Shown here piece after piece: positions 33,605 through 41,339 of a stretch of DNA of 64,000 bases (positions within the stretch are counted from its first letter, which is position 1; every line of letters starts with the position of its first letter). Under the pieces are notes generated by a model, which made no database searches, had not been told where the DNA came from, and saw only the letters and a list, made by a program, of their open reading frames with translations. Source of the DNA: DATHWB01 sp040880725. Lineage in GTDB: Bacteria > Actinomycetota > Acidimicrobiia > Spongiisociales > ZC4RG35. The translations under genes and the position numbers were made by a program. The DNA is taken from contig JBBDHV010000058.1 of assembly GCA_040880725.1 (NCBI GenBank), positions 1 through 64,000 of the forward strand, read 5' to 3'.

Positions 33605-35563
33605 ATGGAACTTCCCCACGACCTCACCGATCGCTATCAACTCGTCGCGCACCTCGCTCGCGGTGGGATGGCCGACGTGTATCAGGGATACGACCGCCTC
33701 CTGAACCGCAAGGTGGCCGTCAAGATCCTGCACGCCCAACTGTCGGGCGACGATGCGTTCGTGAAACGCTTCCGCAAGGAGGCCCAAGCAGCAGCCAATC
33801 TCACCCACCCGAACATCGTGGGGATCTACGACTGGGGACAGCTCGACACCACCTACTTCATCGTGATGGAACTCGTCGAAGGTCGTTCGCTGCGGGAAGT
33901 GCTGAAGTCGGAGGGCACCCTCCTCCCCCGTCGGGCGGTCGAGATCGCCGCCGACGTCTCGGCGGCACTGTCCGTCGCCCACAGGGCAGGACTCGTTCAC
34001 CGGGACATCAAGCCGGGCAACATCCTCCTCGCGCCCGACGGCACCGTGAAAGTGACCGACTTCGGCATCGCCCGGGCATGGGATGACAGTCAGGAACTCA
34101 CCAAGACCGGAGCGGTGATGGGGACCGCCACCTACTTCTCCCCCGAACAGGCCCAAGGCTCGACCGCAGACGAGCGCAGTGACGTCTACTCCGTCGGCGT
34201 GGTGCTCTACGAGATGCTCGCGGGGGCGCCGCCATTCCGGGGCGACAATCCGATGGCGGTGGCCTATCAGCATGTTTCCCAGGCGGCCGCCGCCCCATCG
34301 ACCCTCAACCCCGACGTGCCCGAGTCGCTCGACGGGATCGTGCTGACCGCCATGGCCAAGTCACCCGATGACCGCTACCAGACCGCCGAGGCGATGCGCC
34401 AGGACCTGTGGGCGGCGCTGCAGGGACGAACGCCGGTGGCATCGACGCCCGCCGCGGCGGGATTCGCGCAGGCCGGCGACGACGAGGCGGCCACCCGGGT
34501 CATGACTCGCGCCGTGCCGCCTGCGACCGCCCCGCCCGACCAGGGCTATCGCGTGCTGGAAGAGCCCCCCTCGTCGAACCTGGCGTTCGTCATCGGCACC
34601 TTCGTGCTGCTGATCACTCTTGGCGTCCTGGTCTACCTCGTCTTCGATCTCCTCAATGGCACAACCGACACGCCGGTCGAACAGACGGTCGAAGTGCCCG
34701 AGGTCGTGGGACTCTCCGCGGCCGACGCGATCCGCCTTCTCGGACAGAACGATCTGATCGGGATTCCGGAATCCGTCAACGATGACAGCGTGGAACCAGG
34801 GATCGTCGTACGCAGCGACCCAGCCGAGGGTGACACGGTCGATCCCAACTCCGAGGTGATCATCTACGTTTCCGAAGGCGCGGCTCTCGAAGATGTCCCG
34901 TTCCTGGAGGGACTGGAGCGAAGCGCGGCCGAGGAAGAGATCATCAACCGAGGGTTCGTGGTCGGTGACGTCCAAGAAGAGCCGTCCGATGACGTCGAAG
35001 AGGGAATCGTCATCCGACAGAGTCCCAGCGCCAACACCGCCCAGCCCCCCGGCACCGTGATCGACCTCGTTGTGTCGACCGGTCCGGATTCGGTGACACT
35101 CGATGACCTGTCCGGTCTCACGCAGCGCGATGCGTCCGCCCGACTCGACACGCTCGGGCTGACTTATGTGTTCGAAACCGAGTTCAGCGACACCGTCGAA
35201 CGCGGACGGGTGATCCGGACCGACCCGGGGCCCGACAGCGAACTGCCCCCGGAGTTCGAGGTGTTGGTGGTCCTCTCCGATGGCGTGGAGCCGATCCCGG
35301 TCCCGCCACTGGTGGGACTCGACGAGGACACCGCCCGGTTCCGGGTCGAACAGGCAGGCTTGGTGCTCGAGGTGAACAACTCGACGATCGAGGTCGCCGA
35401 CCCGACCCAGGTGGGTCTCGTGCAGGAACAGAGCCCGACGGAGCCCGCCACATTGTTCCCGGGCGACATCGTGCGAGTCACACTCGGGGCGGCACCACCC
35501 GAGACGACCACCACGACGCAGCCGCCGGAAGAGACCACGACCACTACTGCCCCACCCCCCTGA
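33605..35563 (+). CDS. pknB: PASTA-domain Ser/Thr protein kinase (PknB)
   Basis: A 652-residue membrane kinase. The catalytic domain (about 1-275) has VAVKILHAQLSGDD (ATP Lys), LVHRDIKPGNILLAPDG (catalytic Asp about 136), VTDFGIARAWDD and the activation loop TKTGAVMGTATYFSPEQAQG. A membrane helix lies at about 325-348, followed by four PASTA domains (about 360-635) that bind muropeptides and a Thr/Pro-rich end. It senses cell-wall precursors and phosphorylates growth and division proteins. The usual second kinase of this cluster, PknA, is not present between pbpA and pknB. Confidence 0.95.
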   Translation: MELPHDLTDRYQLVAHLARGGMADVYQGYDRLLNRKVAVKILHAQLSGDDAFVKRFRKEAQAAANLTHPNIVGIYDWGQLDTTYFIVMELVEGRSLREVLKSEGTLLPRRAVEIAADVSAALSVAHRAGLVHRDIKPGNILLAPDGTVKVTDFGIARAWDDSQELTKTGAVMGTATYFSPEQAQGSTADERSDVYSVGVVLYEMLAGAPPFRGDNPMAVAYQHVSQAAAAPSTLNPDVPESLDGIVLTAMAKSPDDRYQTAEAMRQDLWAALQGRTPVASTPAAAGFAQAGDDEAATRVMTRAVPPATAPPDQGYRVLEEPPSSNLAFVIGTFVLLITLGVLVYLVFDLLNGTTDTPVEQTVEVPEVVGLSAADAIRLLGQNDLIGIPESVNDDSVEPGIVVRSDPAEGDTVDPNSEVIIYVSEGAALEDVPFLEGLERSAAEEEIINRGFVVGDVQEEPSDDVEEGIVIRQSPSANTAQPPGTVIDLVVSTGPDSVTLDDLSGLTQRDASARLDTLGLTYVFETEFSDTVERGRVIRTDPGPDSELPPEFEVLVVLSDGVEPIPVPPLVGLDEDTARFRVEQAGLVLEVNNSTIEVADPTQVGLVQEQSPTEPATLFPGDIVRVTLGAAPPETTTTTQPPEETTTTTAPPP

Positions 35564-35585
35564 CGTCCGCGCCCGGAACCGGGCA

Positions 35586-36368
35586 CTGCTGGAGTGGTAC
35601 GACCGCACCGGTCGCAACCTTCCGTGGCGGAACACCAAGAACCGATGGGCGATCCTGGTCTCGGAAGTGATGCTCCAGCAGACACAGGTGACACGCGTCG
35701 AACCGGTGTTCCGGCGTTTCGTCGAGATGTTTCCCACACCCGCGGAACTGGCGGAAGCCCCGTTCGCCGAGGTCGTAGTCGCCTGGGGGGATCTCGGCTA
35801 CCTACGACGGGCCCGCAACCTGCAGGCGGCCGCTCGACAGATCGTGGACGCCGGATGGCCGACTGATCTCACCGACCTGGCGGGAGTCGGCCCCTACACG
35901 GCGGCCGCGGTGTCCGCGTTTGCCGACGACGCCCCTGTCGCGGCGGTCGACGTGAACGTGCGGCGAATCCTGTCGCGGTGGACAGGCACAGTCCTGTCGA
36001 CCGCAGACGCCGGGGTTGTCGGCAGAACCACACTCTCCCCGGGGCGTGCGGGAGACTGGAACCAGGCGATGATGGACCTCGGCGCCCGGCTCTGTCGTCC
36101 TCGCATTCCTCGGTGCAGCGAATGCCCGGTCCGCTCGTGGTGCACCGCCCCGTCCCTCGACCTGCCCGTGCGCCGGCAGACAGCCTTGGACGGGTCGATC
36201 CGCCAGGCGCGCGCCGCCGTCCTCAAGCGCCTCGCCGTGAATGACGACGCGGTCGACGGCCTGATTCGTGCCACGGGACTCGCCCCGGACACCGTTCAGC
36301 AGGCGGTGGAGGCTCTCGTTTCCGAGGGCACGGTCGTCGAGGATCGTGACCGGCTCAGCCTCGGTTGA
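35586..36368 (+). CDS. mutY: A/G-specific adenine glycosylase (MutY), start codon unclear
   Basis: About 260 residues of a MutY glycosylase that removes A opposite 8-oxoG. Homology begins at LLEWYDRTGRNLPWRN, before the catalytic Glu in SEVMLQQTQV; the HhH motif LAGVGPYTAAAV, the catalytic Asp in AAVDVNVRRILSRW and the 4Fe-4S ligands in CRPRIPRCSECPVRSWC are intact. The C-terminal 8-oxoG-reading NUDIX-like domain is replaced by a short winged-helix-like tail. No ATG, GTG or TTG exists in frame until GTG 35667, which would cut off the catalytic Glu; CTG 35586 is given provisionally. It lies directly after the pknB stop in the +1 frame. Confidence 0.8.
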   Translation: MLEWYDRTGRNLPWRNTKNRWAILVSEVMLQQTQVTRVEPVFRRFVEMFPTPAELAEAPFAEVVVAWGDLGYLRRARNLQAAARQIVDAGWPTDLTDLAGVGPYTAAAVSAFADDAPVAAVDVNVRRILSRWTGTVLSTADAGVVGRTTLSPGRAGDWNQAMMDLGARLCRPRIPRCSECPVRSWCTAPSLDLPVRRQTALDGSIRQARAAVLKRLAVNDDAVDGLIRATGLAPDTVQQAVEALVSEGTVVEDRDRLSLG

Positions 36369-36371
36369 TCC

Positions 36372-36953
36372 CTACGTGACGGGCTCGTGGCCGCGAGCGA
36401 GGAAGTTGGCGAGAAGCGCCTTGCCCTCGGTGGTCATGATCGACTCCGGATGGAACTGGACTCCGACAATCGGCAGTTCGGTGTGGCGAATCCCCTGTAC
36501 GACCCCGTCTTCTTCGCTCCACGCGCACGGCTCCAGCACCGGAGGGAGGTCGACGGTGGAGAGGGAGTGATAGCGAGTGGCGATGAACGGATTGCTGAGG
36601 CCCGCAAACAGTCCCTTGCCGTCATGGCGGATGGTGGAGGTCTTGCCGTGCTTCGGCTCGGGAGCGAGGTCGACCCTCCCGCCGAATACCCGACCGATGG
36701 CCTGATGGCCGAGACACACGCCCAGGGTGGGCACCCGCTCGCCGAACCGGCGGATGTATTCCTCGGAAAACCCGGCGTTCTCGGGACGTCCCGGGCCCGG
36801 GGAGATCACCAACCGCTCGAAGGACAGCGATTCGGCATCCGCCGGGTCGAGTTCGTCGTTGCGGACCACATGGGGTTCCGCACCCAACTCTCCGAGGTAT
36901 TGGACGAGGTTGAACGTGAACGAGTCGTAGTTGTCGATGACGAGGACCTGCAT
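36372..36953 (-). CDS. trpG: Anthranilate/aminodeoxychorismate synthase glutamine amidotransferase
   Basis: A 193-residue class I glutamine amidotransferase supplying ammonia to anthranilate synthase or PABA synthase. MQVLVIDNYDSFTFNLVQYL is the family start, VPTLGVCLGHQAIGRVFGG has the catalytic Cys (about 79), and VGVQFHPESIMTTEGKALLA the His-Glu pair. A TrpG/PabA gene at this place beside pknB and crgA is conserved in actinobacteria. GGAGG upstream supports the ATG at 36953; the long upstream open frame is antisense to crgA. It is convergent with mutY (3 bp apart). Confidence 0.92.
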   Translation of the reverse strand: MQVLVIDNYDSFTFNLVQYLGELGAEPHVVRNDELDPADAESLSFERLVISPGPGRPENAGFSEEYIRRFGERVPTLGVCLGHQAIGRVFGGRVDLAPEPKHGKTSTIRHDGKGLFAGLSNPFIATRYHSLSTVDLPPVLEPCAWSEEDGVVQGIRHTELPIVGVQFHPESIMTTEGKALLANFLARGHEPVT

Positions 36954-37031
36954 CACGCCTCCGAGATGGCTCGTGAGCATACCGGTCCGGCGAAGTCCAC
37001 TAGATTGGCCGTACGCGACCCGAACTCGAAC

Positions 37032-37274
37032 GTGCCTGAATCGAAACGACGGAAACCCAAGCAGACCTCTGCCACCCGGCCGACCAACCCGGCCACTGCC
37101 GCCCACCAGGGCGACCCATCGCCCACGTGGTACGTGGCAACGATGGCGGGGCTGATGATCGCCGGCGTGCTGGTGGTGCTCGCCCGGTTCATTTTCAGCA
37201 TGGATCAGTTGGTCCTCGTGGGAGGCCTGGCGCTCATCGCAGCCGGCTTCCTCATGACGACGAACTACCGCTGA
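37032..37274 (+). CDS. crgA: Cell-division protein CrgA
   Basis: An 80-residue CrgA (UPF0233) protein: a basic N-terminus (PESKRRKPKQTS) and two membrane helices, about 28-48 (WYVATMAGLMIAGVLVVLA) and 58-76 (LVLVGGLALIAAGFLMTTNY). PSPTWYVATM is the family motif before the first helix. CrgA interacts with FtsZ, FtsI and other septal proteins in actinobacteria. The GTG at 37032 gives the normal family length. It is divergent from trpG, the standard arrangement. Confidence 0.88.
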   Translation: MPESKRRKPKQTSATRPTNPATAAHQGDPSPTWYVATMAGLMIAGVLVVLARFIFSMDQLVLVGGLALIAAGFLMTTNYR

Positions 37275-37343
37275 ACTACACGGATGTGATTCTCCCCAGC
37301 TGTGGGGAAATCCGTGGACAAACCGCGTTCGTAGAATCCCACG

Positions 37344-37604
37344 ATGGACTTCTCGGGCATCGGCCTCCTCAATGTCGTGATCGCCGTCGTGCTCGCCGTG
37401 GTCATCTGGCGGATGCTGATGTGGTTCGTGCGTCTTCTGTCGTGGGAACCTCCCGAGGTCGACCCAGACGACGTGATCGAAGTCGACGAGGCCTACAAGT
37501 GCACGGTGTGCGGCGCGGAACTCGTGATGACAGCCGTCAACGTCCTGGAGGACGCCGCCCCCCGGCACTGCCGCGAGGACATGGTCCCCGTCTGGCGCCC
37601 GTGA
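37344..37604 (+). CDS. Small membrane protein with Cys/His cluster
   Basis: An 86-residue protein with one membrane helix at about 8-28 (LLNVVIAVVLAVVIWRMLM) and a soluble C-terminus carrying CTVCGAEL and RHCRED, which could hold a zinc ion or [Fe-S] ribbon. No family is recognised. It follows crgA by 69 bp. Its TGA stop is the first three bases of a large inverted-repeat element. Confidence 0.6.
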   Translation: MDFSGIGLLNVVIAVVLAVVIWRMLMWFVRLLSWEPPEVDPDDVIEVDEAYKCTVCGAELVMTAVNVLEDAAPRHCREDMVPVWRP

Positions 37605-37745
37605 CGTCCATTCGTACCCAGGGTTAGATCGGACGCCGGCGTCCGATCCATGTCAAAGAAGCGGCGGGTCTTGCTGGCGGGTCAGCTTCTTTGATCGGAA
37701 GTGGACGTATACGTCCGAACAAACCCTGGGTTGCAATGGACGTCA
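37602..37745. repeat. 144-bp nested inverted-repeat element between convergent genes
   Basis: Outer arms of 24 bp at 37602-37625 (TGACGTCCATT...CCCAGGGTT) and 37722-37745 are complementary at 21 of 24 positions. Inside are a 22-bp perfect palindrome at 37627-37648 (GATCGGACGCC and its complement), a stem TCAAAGAAGC / GCTTCTTTGA (about 37652-37695) and the palindrome GGACGTATACGTCC (37703-37716). The outermost bases supply the stop codons of both flanking convergent genes. It may be a bidirectional terminator or a MITE-like insertion. Confidence 0.75.
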
Positions 37746-38909
37746 GAGGAGTTCGAGGAGGGTGCCGTTGGCCATGCCGCCGCCCTCGCACATGGTCTGG
37801 AGACCCCGGCGGGCGCCGCGACGGACCATCTCGTGGACCAGGGTGGTCATCAGCCGCGCACCGGATGCGCCCAGCGGGTGGCCGAGTGCGACTGCGCCGC
37901 CGTTGACGTTCGTGCGATCCCACAGCGCCATCGGATCCGAGCCGCCAAGTTCGATGCGCCAGGCGGCCGTAACCGAGGCGAACGCCTCGTTGACCTCGAA
38001 GAGATCGATGTCGTCGATCGAGAGCCCTGACCGGTCGAGGATCTTCGAGGTGGCGGGGATCGGGCCGGTGAGCATCATCACCGGGTCGACCCCGGCGAGC
38101 GAGAAGTGCGTGAAGCGGACAAGCGGCTTCAGCCCGAGTTCCTCCGCCTTGTCCTCGGACATCACGAGCAACGCAGCCGCACCGTCGGAGATCTGCGACG
38201 AATTGCCAGCAGTCACCACACCGTCCGGCTTGAACGCCGGCTGTAGTCCTGCCAGCTTCCCCATCGAGGTGTCGAAACGGATGCCCTCGTCACGGGACAT
38301 CACCGACCCGTCCGGAAGCGTCACAGGCACGATCTGGGTGTCGAAGCGACCTTCCTCCGTCGCCTGGGCGGCTCGCCGATGGGACTCGAGCGCCAGCGTG
38401 TCGAGTTCTTCACGGCTGAGTCCCCACTTGTCGGCGATCATCTCCGCCGAGATGCCCTGGGGGACGAGGCCGTTGGCATAACGCTCCATCACGAGCGGCC
38501 CGAAAGGCATTCCGGGCCCTTGCTGGGCGGTGATCCCCATCGGGACCCGAGTCATCGACTCGACGCCGGCGGCGATCACGACGTCGTACGCACCCGCCAT
38601 CACGCCCTGGGCGGCGAAGTGCGCCGACTGCTGAGACGAACCGCACTGGCGGTCGATGGTGGTTCCCACGACGTCCTCGGGAAAGCCTGCCGCCAGCGCG
38701 GCGTTGCGACCGACGTTGAGTCCCTGCTCCCCCGTCTGCATGACCGTTCCCATGATCACGTCTTCAACGAGGCCAGGGTCGAGGTCGTTTCGTTCGGAGA
38801 GCGCTTTCAGCGGGATCGACGCGAGATCCACCGGATGGATGTCCTTGAGGGAGCCGTTGCGCCGACCCGTAGGGGTGCGGACTGCATCGACGATGACTGC
38901 GCTGCGCAT
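37743..38909 (-). CDS. Acetyl-CoA acyltransferase (thiolase)
   Basis: A 388-residue thiolase. The nucleophilic Cys is in TTIDRQCGSSQQSAHFAAQG (about residue 89), the GHPLGASGARLMTTLVHEM motif carries the His, and CEGGGMANGTLLEL the second Cys at the end. This set fits degradative 3-ketoacyl-CoA thiolases or biosynthetic acetoacetyl-CoA thiolases. A TetR-type operator lies upstream of the start, which suggests induction by an acyl-CoA-like ligand. Its stop codon is inside the inverted-repeat element. Confidence 0.92.
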   Translation of the reverse strand: MRSAVIVDAVRTPTGRRNGSLKDIHPVDLASIPLKALSERNDLDPGLVEDVIMGTVMQTGEQGLNVGRNAALAAGFPEDVVGTTIDRQCGSSQQSAHFAAQGVMAGAYDVVIAAGVESMTRVPMGITAQQGPGMPFGPLVMERYANGLVPQGISAEMIADKWGLSREELDTLALESHRRAAQATEEGRFDTQIVPVTLPDGSVMSRDEGIRFDTSMGKLAGLQPAFKPDGVVTAGNSSQISDGAAALLVMSEDKAEELGLKPLVRFTHFSLAGVDPVMMLTGPIPATSKILDRSGLSIDDIDLFEVNEAFASVTAAWRIELGGSDPMALWDRTNVNGGAVALGHPLGASGARLMTTLVHEMVRRGARRGLQTMCEGGGMANGTLLELL

Positions 38910-38941
38910 GATGTGACTCCTCCGATGGTGTGAAACCAGGG

Positions 38942-38963
38942 AAACAGACCGTCCGGTCGGTTT
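38942..38963. promoter_or_regulatory. TetR-type operator upstream of thiolase
   Basis: AAACAGACCG and CGGTCGGTTT, separated by TC, are complementary at 9 of 10 positions. The core ACCGTCCGGTCGGT resembles operators of TetR regulators controlling fatty-acid and acyl-CoA genes. It is 33 bp upstream of the thiolase start; no such regulator gene is intact nearby. Confidence 0.55.
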
Positions 38964-38982
38964 CTTCCCGCAGCCTACCTAT

Positions 38983-39433
38983 TCACGAGAAGTGACGAGC
39001 GAGCGAGCGGAGCTGATCCCGCAGGATCCGCTTTGCGAGCAACGGATAGGCCCACCGGGCGATTCCAGGTGGTCGCTTGAAGGCGGCTCTGGTGATCTGG
39101 GTGACGGTGGAGCCGTCCCGATGCGCTTCGACGGTCATGCTGATGTCGCGTTCCTGGAAACGGTCCGTTGCCCGCCAGGTGATCGAATCGTCGGTACGGG
39201 CGACAATCGTCGTCTCGCCGTCGAACTGCGTGCGCTTCGTGCCGGGAGTGTCGAGATGCTGGTGATAACGGAAGACCGAACCCGCCGACGTGCCGTCCTG
39301 CGACCAATTCCGCGGACTCGACGTTCGGGCACCAGAGCGGGTCGTTACGGGTATCGGCGATGAAGTCCAGCACCACCCTGGGCTCGGCGGGAATGATCGC
39401 CTTCCCGATGACGGGTCGTACGGGATAGCTCAC
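38983..39433 (-). pseudogene. SRPBCC/polyketide-cyclase-like protein, frameshifted
   Basis: The first frame reads GKAIIPAEPRVVLDFIADTR and NDPLWCPNVESAELV, then loses sense near 39300; another frame continues as DGTSAGSVFRYHQHLDTPGT, TTIVARTDDSITWRATDRFQ and ILRDQLRSLARHFS, ending at TGA 38983. Joined, they form a normal SRPBCC ligand-binding domain of about 150 residues. One indel breaks it; this is either a recent mutation or an assembly error. It lies between threonine synthase and thiolase on the same strand. Confidence 0.75.
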
Positions 39434-39471
39434 CCTGCGAGGCTAGGCCAGAAACGCCCGCTCGGTCCGGG

Positions 39472-40596
39472 TCAACGGTATTTGAGTCCGGTACCCGTGT
39501 TGAAACCCACGACGCGATCGTCCACGCCGATCCAACCGCTGGACCGCAGTTGTGTGATCGCCGCCCACACGGCGCCGCCCTCCGGGCAGATATCGATACC
39601 GGTGGCTCCCGCCAGCACACGTGTCTGGGCGTGGATGTCGTCCTCGGCGATCGCCACGGCGGTTCCATGGGTCTCGCGTATCGCACGAAGACACAGAAAA
39701 CCGCCGATCGGGTTGGGGACACGCAGTCCGTACGCAGTCGTGACCGGGTTCAACCAGGCAGACGTGCTCTCCATCCCGTGGTCCAGCGCCTCGACGAGGG
39801 GCGCGCATCCTGCAGCCTGGACCGACACGAGGCGGGGTCTCTCGGTTCCGATCCAGCCCATCCGCTCCATCTCGTTCCACGCCTTCCACATGCCCACCAG
39901 GCCGGTTCCGCCACCGGTCGGATACACGACGACGTCAGGAAGTGAGCCCCCGAACTGCTCGAAGAGTTCGTATCCCATCGTCTTCTTGCCTTCGACCCGG
40001 TACGGCTCTTTCAGTGTGGACACGTCGAAGTCAGGCGCTTCACGGTGATGCGAGAGCCACTTGCCGGCATCGCCGATCGTGCCGGGAACGAGCACGACTT
40101 CCGCCCCGAAATGCCGGCATTCTTCGATGAAGTGAGTTGGGGTGTCGTCGGGCATCGCGACGAGTACGGGAGTTCGGCTGGCCGCGCCGTAGGCGCTCAA
40201 AGCGCTCGCCGCGTTCCCCGCGGAAGGTGCCACGAGTCGCTTCGCGCCGAGCGCGATCGCCGCGGACACGGCCATCGACATGCCGCGCGCCTTGAACGAT
40301 CCCGTGGGGTTCCGGGACTCATCCTTGATCCATGTCCCGTCCCCCACCGAAACGAGCGGCGTCCAGCCTTCTGTCAGCGAGACCCCGTCCTCGACGTCGA
40401 CGGGCAGTACGGAGGCATAACGCCACAGCGACGGGACCTCGCGTCGGATGACATCGGCTGCGAGGCCCACCGGAAGCTCCAGATCGACACGCAGAGGCAG
40501 GGCACAGTCCACGCATGTGGTCGCCAGTTCCCTTGCGTCGTGTGCGCGACCACACGAGAAGCAGGTGAGGCCCGTGACACGAGACGAAATCGGCAT
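39472..40596 (-). CDS. thrC: Threonine synthase-type PLP enzyme
   Basis: A 374-residue fold-type II PLP enzyme. LTCFSCGRAHDARELATTCV carries a four-Cys zinc ribbon at the N-terminus, as in one group of threonine synthases; DESRNPTGSFKARGMSMAVS holds the PLP lysine and SAGNAASALSAYGAASRTPV the Ser/Asn phosphate region; YPTGGGTGLVGMWKAWNEME is the glycine loop. It would convert O-phosphohomoserine to threonine. The ATG at 40596 is chosen because the zinc ribbon begins there; the longer frame runs upstream into non-conserved sequence. Confidence 0.88.
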   Translation of the reverse strand: MPISSRVTGLTCFSCGRAHDARELATTCVDCALPLRVDLELPVGLAADVIRREVPSLWRYASVLPVDVEDGVSLTEGWTPLVSVGDGTWIKDESRNPTGSFKARGMSMAVSAAIALGAKRLVAPSAGNAASALSAYGAASRTPVLVAMPDDTPTHFIEECRHFGAEVVLVPGTIGDAGKWLSHHREAPDFDVSTLKEPYRVEGKKTMGYELFEQFGGSLPDVVVYPTGGGTGLVGMWKAWNEMERMGWIGTERPRLVSVQAAGCAPLVEALDHGMESTSAWLNPVTTAYGLRVPNPIGGFLCLRAIRETHGTAVAIAEDDIHAQTRVLAGATGIDICPEGGAVWAAITQLRSSGWIGVDDRVVGFNTGTGLKYR

Positions 40597-40766
40597 CGAG
40601 CGGACGCTAACGCGCAGCGGGTTCGCAACGCGCCTGAGATCGATCCACGAGTTCGCTTCCACCCCTGCCCTGCCGAGGGGAACCAACAGGTGATCTCGTC
40701 GGAGGCTTCCAACAACTCGGCGCACGAACTTCACCCACCGCGGTCCCCACCGGCGAGCAACCCACC

Positions 40767-41088
40767 GTCATGGGCCATCGGGTGACACCGCACGTGATCC
40801 GTCGAGCGGCAGCCGCGCCATGCGGGGGGCGCAGGGGGGTCGTCCCCCCGCACAATCACACAACCCGTCCCAGACCCCCGCAACAGCGTCTCGTCATGAG
40901 CCATCGGGTTACACCGCACGTGATCCGTCGAGCGGCAGCCGCGCCATGCGGGGGGCGCAGGGGGGNNNNNNNNNNNNNNNNNNNNNNNNNNNNNNNNNNN
41001 NNNNNNNNNNNNNNNNNNNNNNNNNNNNNNNNNNNNNNNNNNNNNNNNNNNNNNNNNNNNNNNNNTCGTCCCCCCGCACAATCACACA
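40767..41088. repeat. Tandem repeat interrupted by the scaffold gap
   Basis: A unit of about 95 bp (GCCATCGGGT..., GATCCGTCGAGCGGCAGCC, runs of G6-7 and C6, ending CCGCACAATCACACA) starts at 40767 and again at 40893 (period 126) with few differences. The second copy enters the gap, and its end TCGTCCCCCCGCACAATCAC reappears right after the gap at 41066. The G-run/C-run pairs can form a hairpin. No coding sense is visible. The unit abuts the tRNA-Ala gene. Confidence 0.8.
40966..41065. other. 100-N scaffold gap
   Basis: One hundred undetermined bases, the usual placeholder length. The flanks belong to one repeat unit, so the real length and copy number are unknown. Confidence 0.99.
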
Positions 41089-41089
41089 G

Positions 41090-41162
41090 TGGAGCTGAGG
41101 GGATTTGAACCCCTGACCCCCTGGTTGCAAACCAGGTGCTCTGCCAACTGAGCTACAGCCCC
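41090..41162 (-). tRNA. tRNA-Ala(UGC)
   Basis: On the minus strand acceptor GGGGCTG pairs with CAGCTCC (one G-T), anticodon stem CCTGG/CCAGG encloses TTTGCAA (anticodon TGC), and the T-arm has GGGGTTCAAATCCCC. Discriminator A; CCA is not encoded. Confidence 0.95.
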
Positions 41163-41263
41163 GGGTGGAGCCGGACATGATATCGGCTTCGTGGGGCACT
41201 CAACCAGACGGATCCGTCTGGCGGACAACCTCCGGGCGTCGCTATCGTCTCCCACTCCCACAC

Positions 41264-41338
41264 GGGCCTGTAGCTCAGCTCGGTTAGAGCGCTGCCCTGA
41301 TAAGGCAGAGGTCCCTGGTTCAAATCCAGGCAGGCCCA
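41264..41338 (+). tRNA. tRNA-Ile(GAU)
   Basis: Acceptor GGGCCTG pairs with CAGGCCC, anticodon stem CTGCC/GGCAG encloses CTGATAA (anticodon GAT), T-arm CCTGGTTCAAATCCAGG. Discriminator A; CCA is not encoded. It is divergent from tRNA-Ala(UGC) 101 bp away. Confidence 0.95.
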
Positions 41339-41339
41339 C

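Noticed and set aside
36954..37568. Extension of the TrpG frame upstream to 398 residues
   Set aside because: It is antisense to crgA and a small membrane protein; the amidotransferase starts at the ATG at 36953 behind GGAGG.
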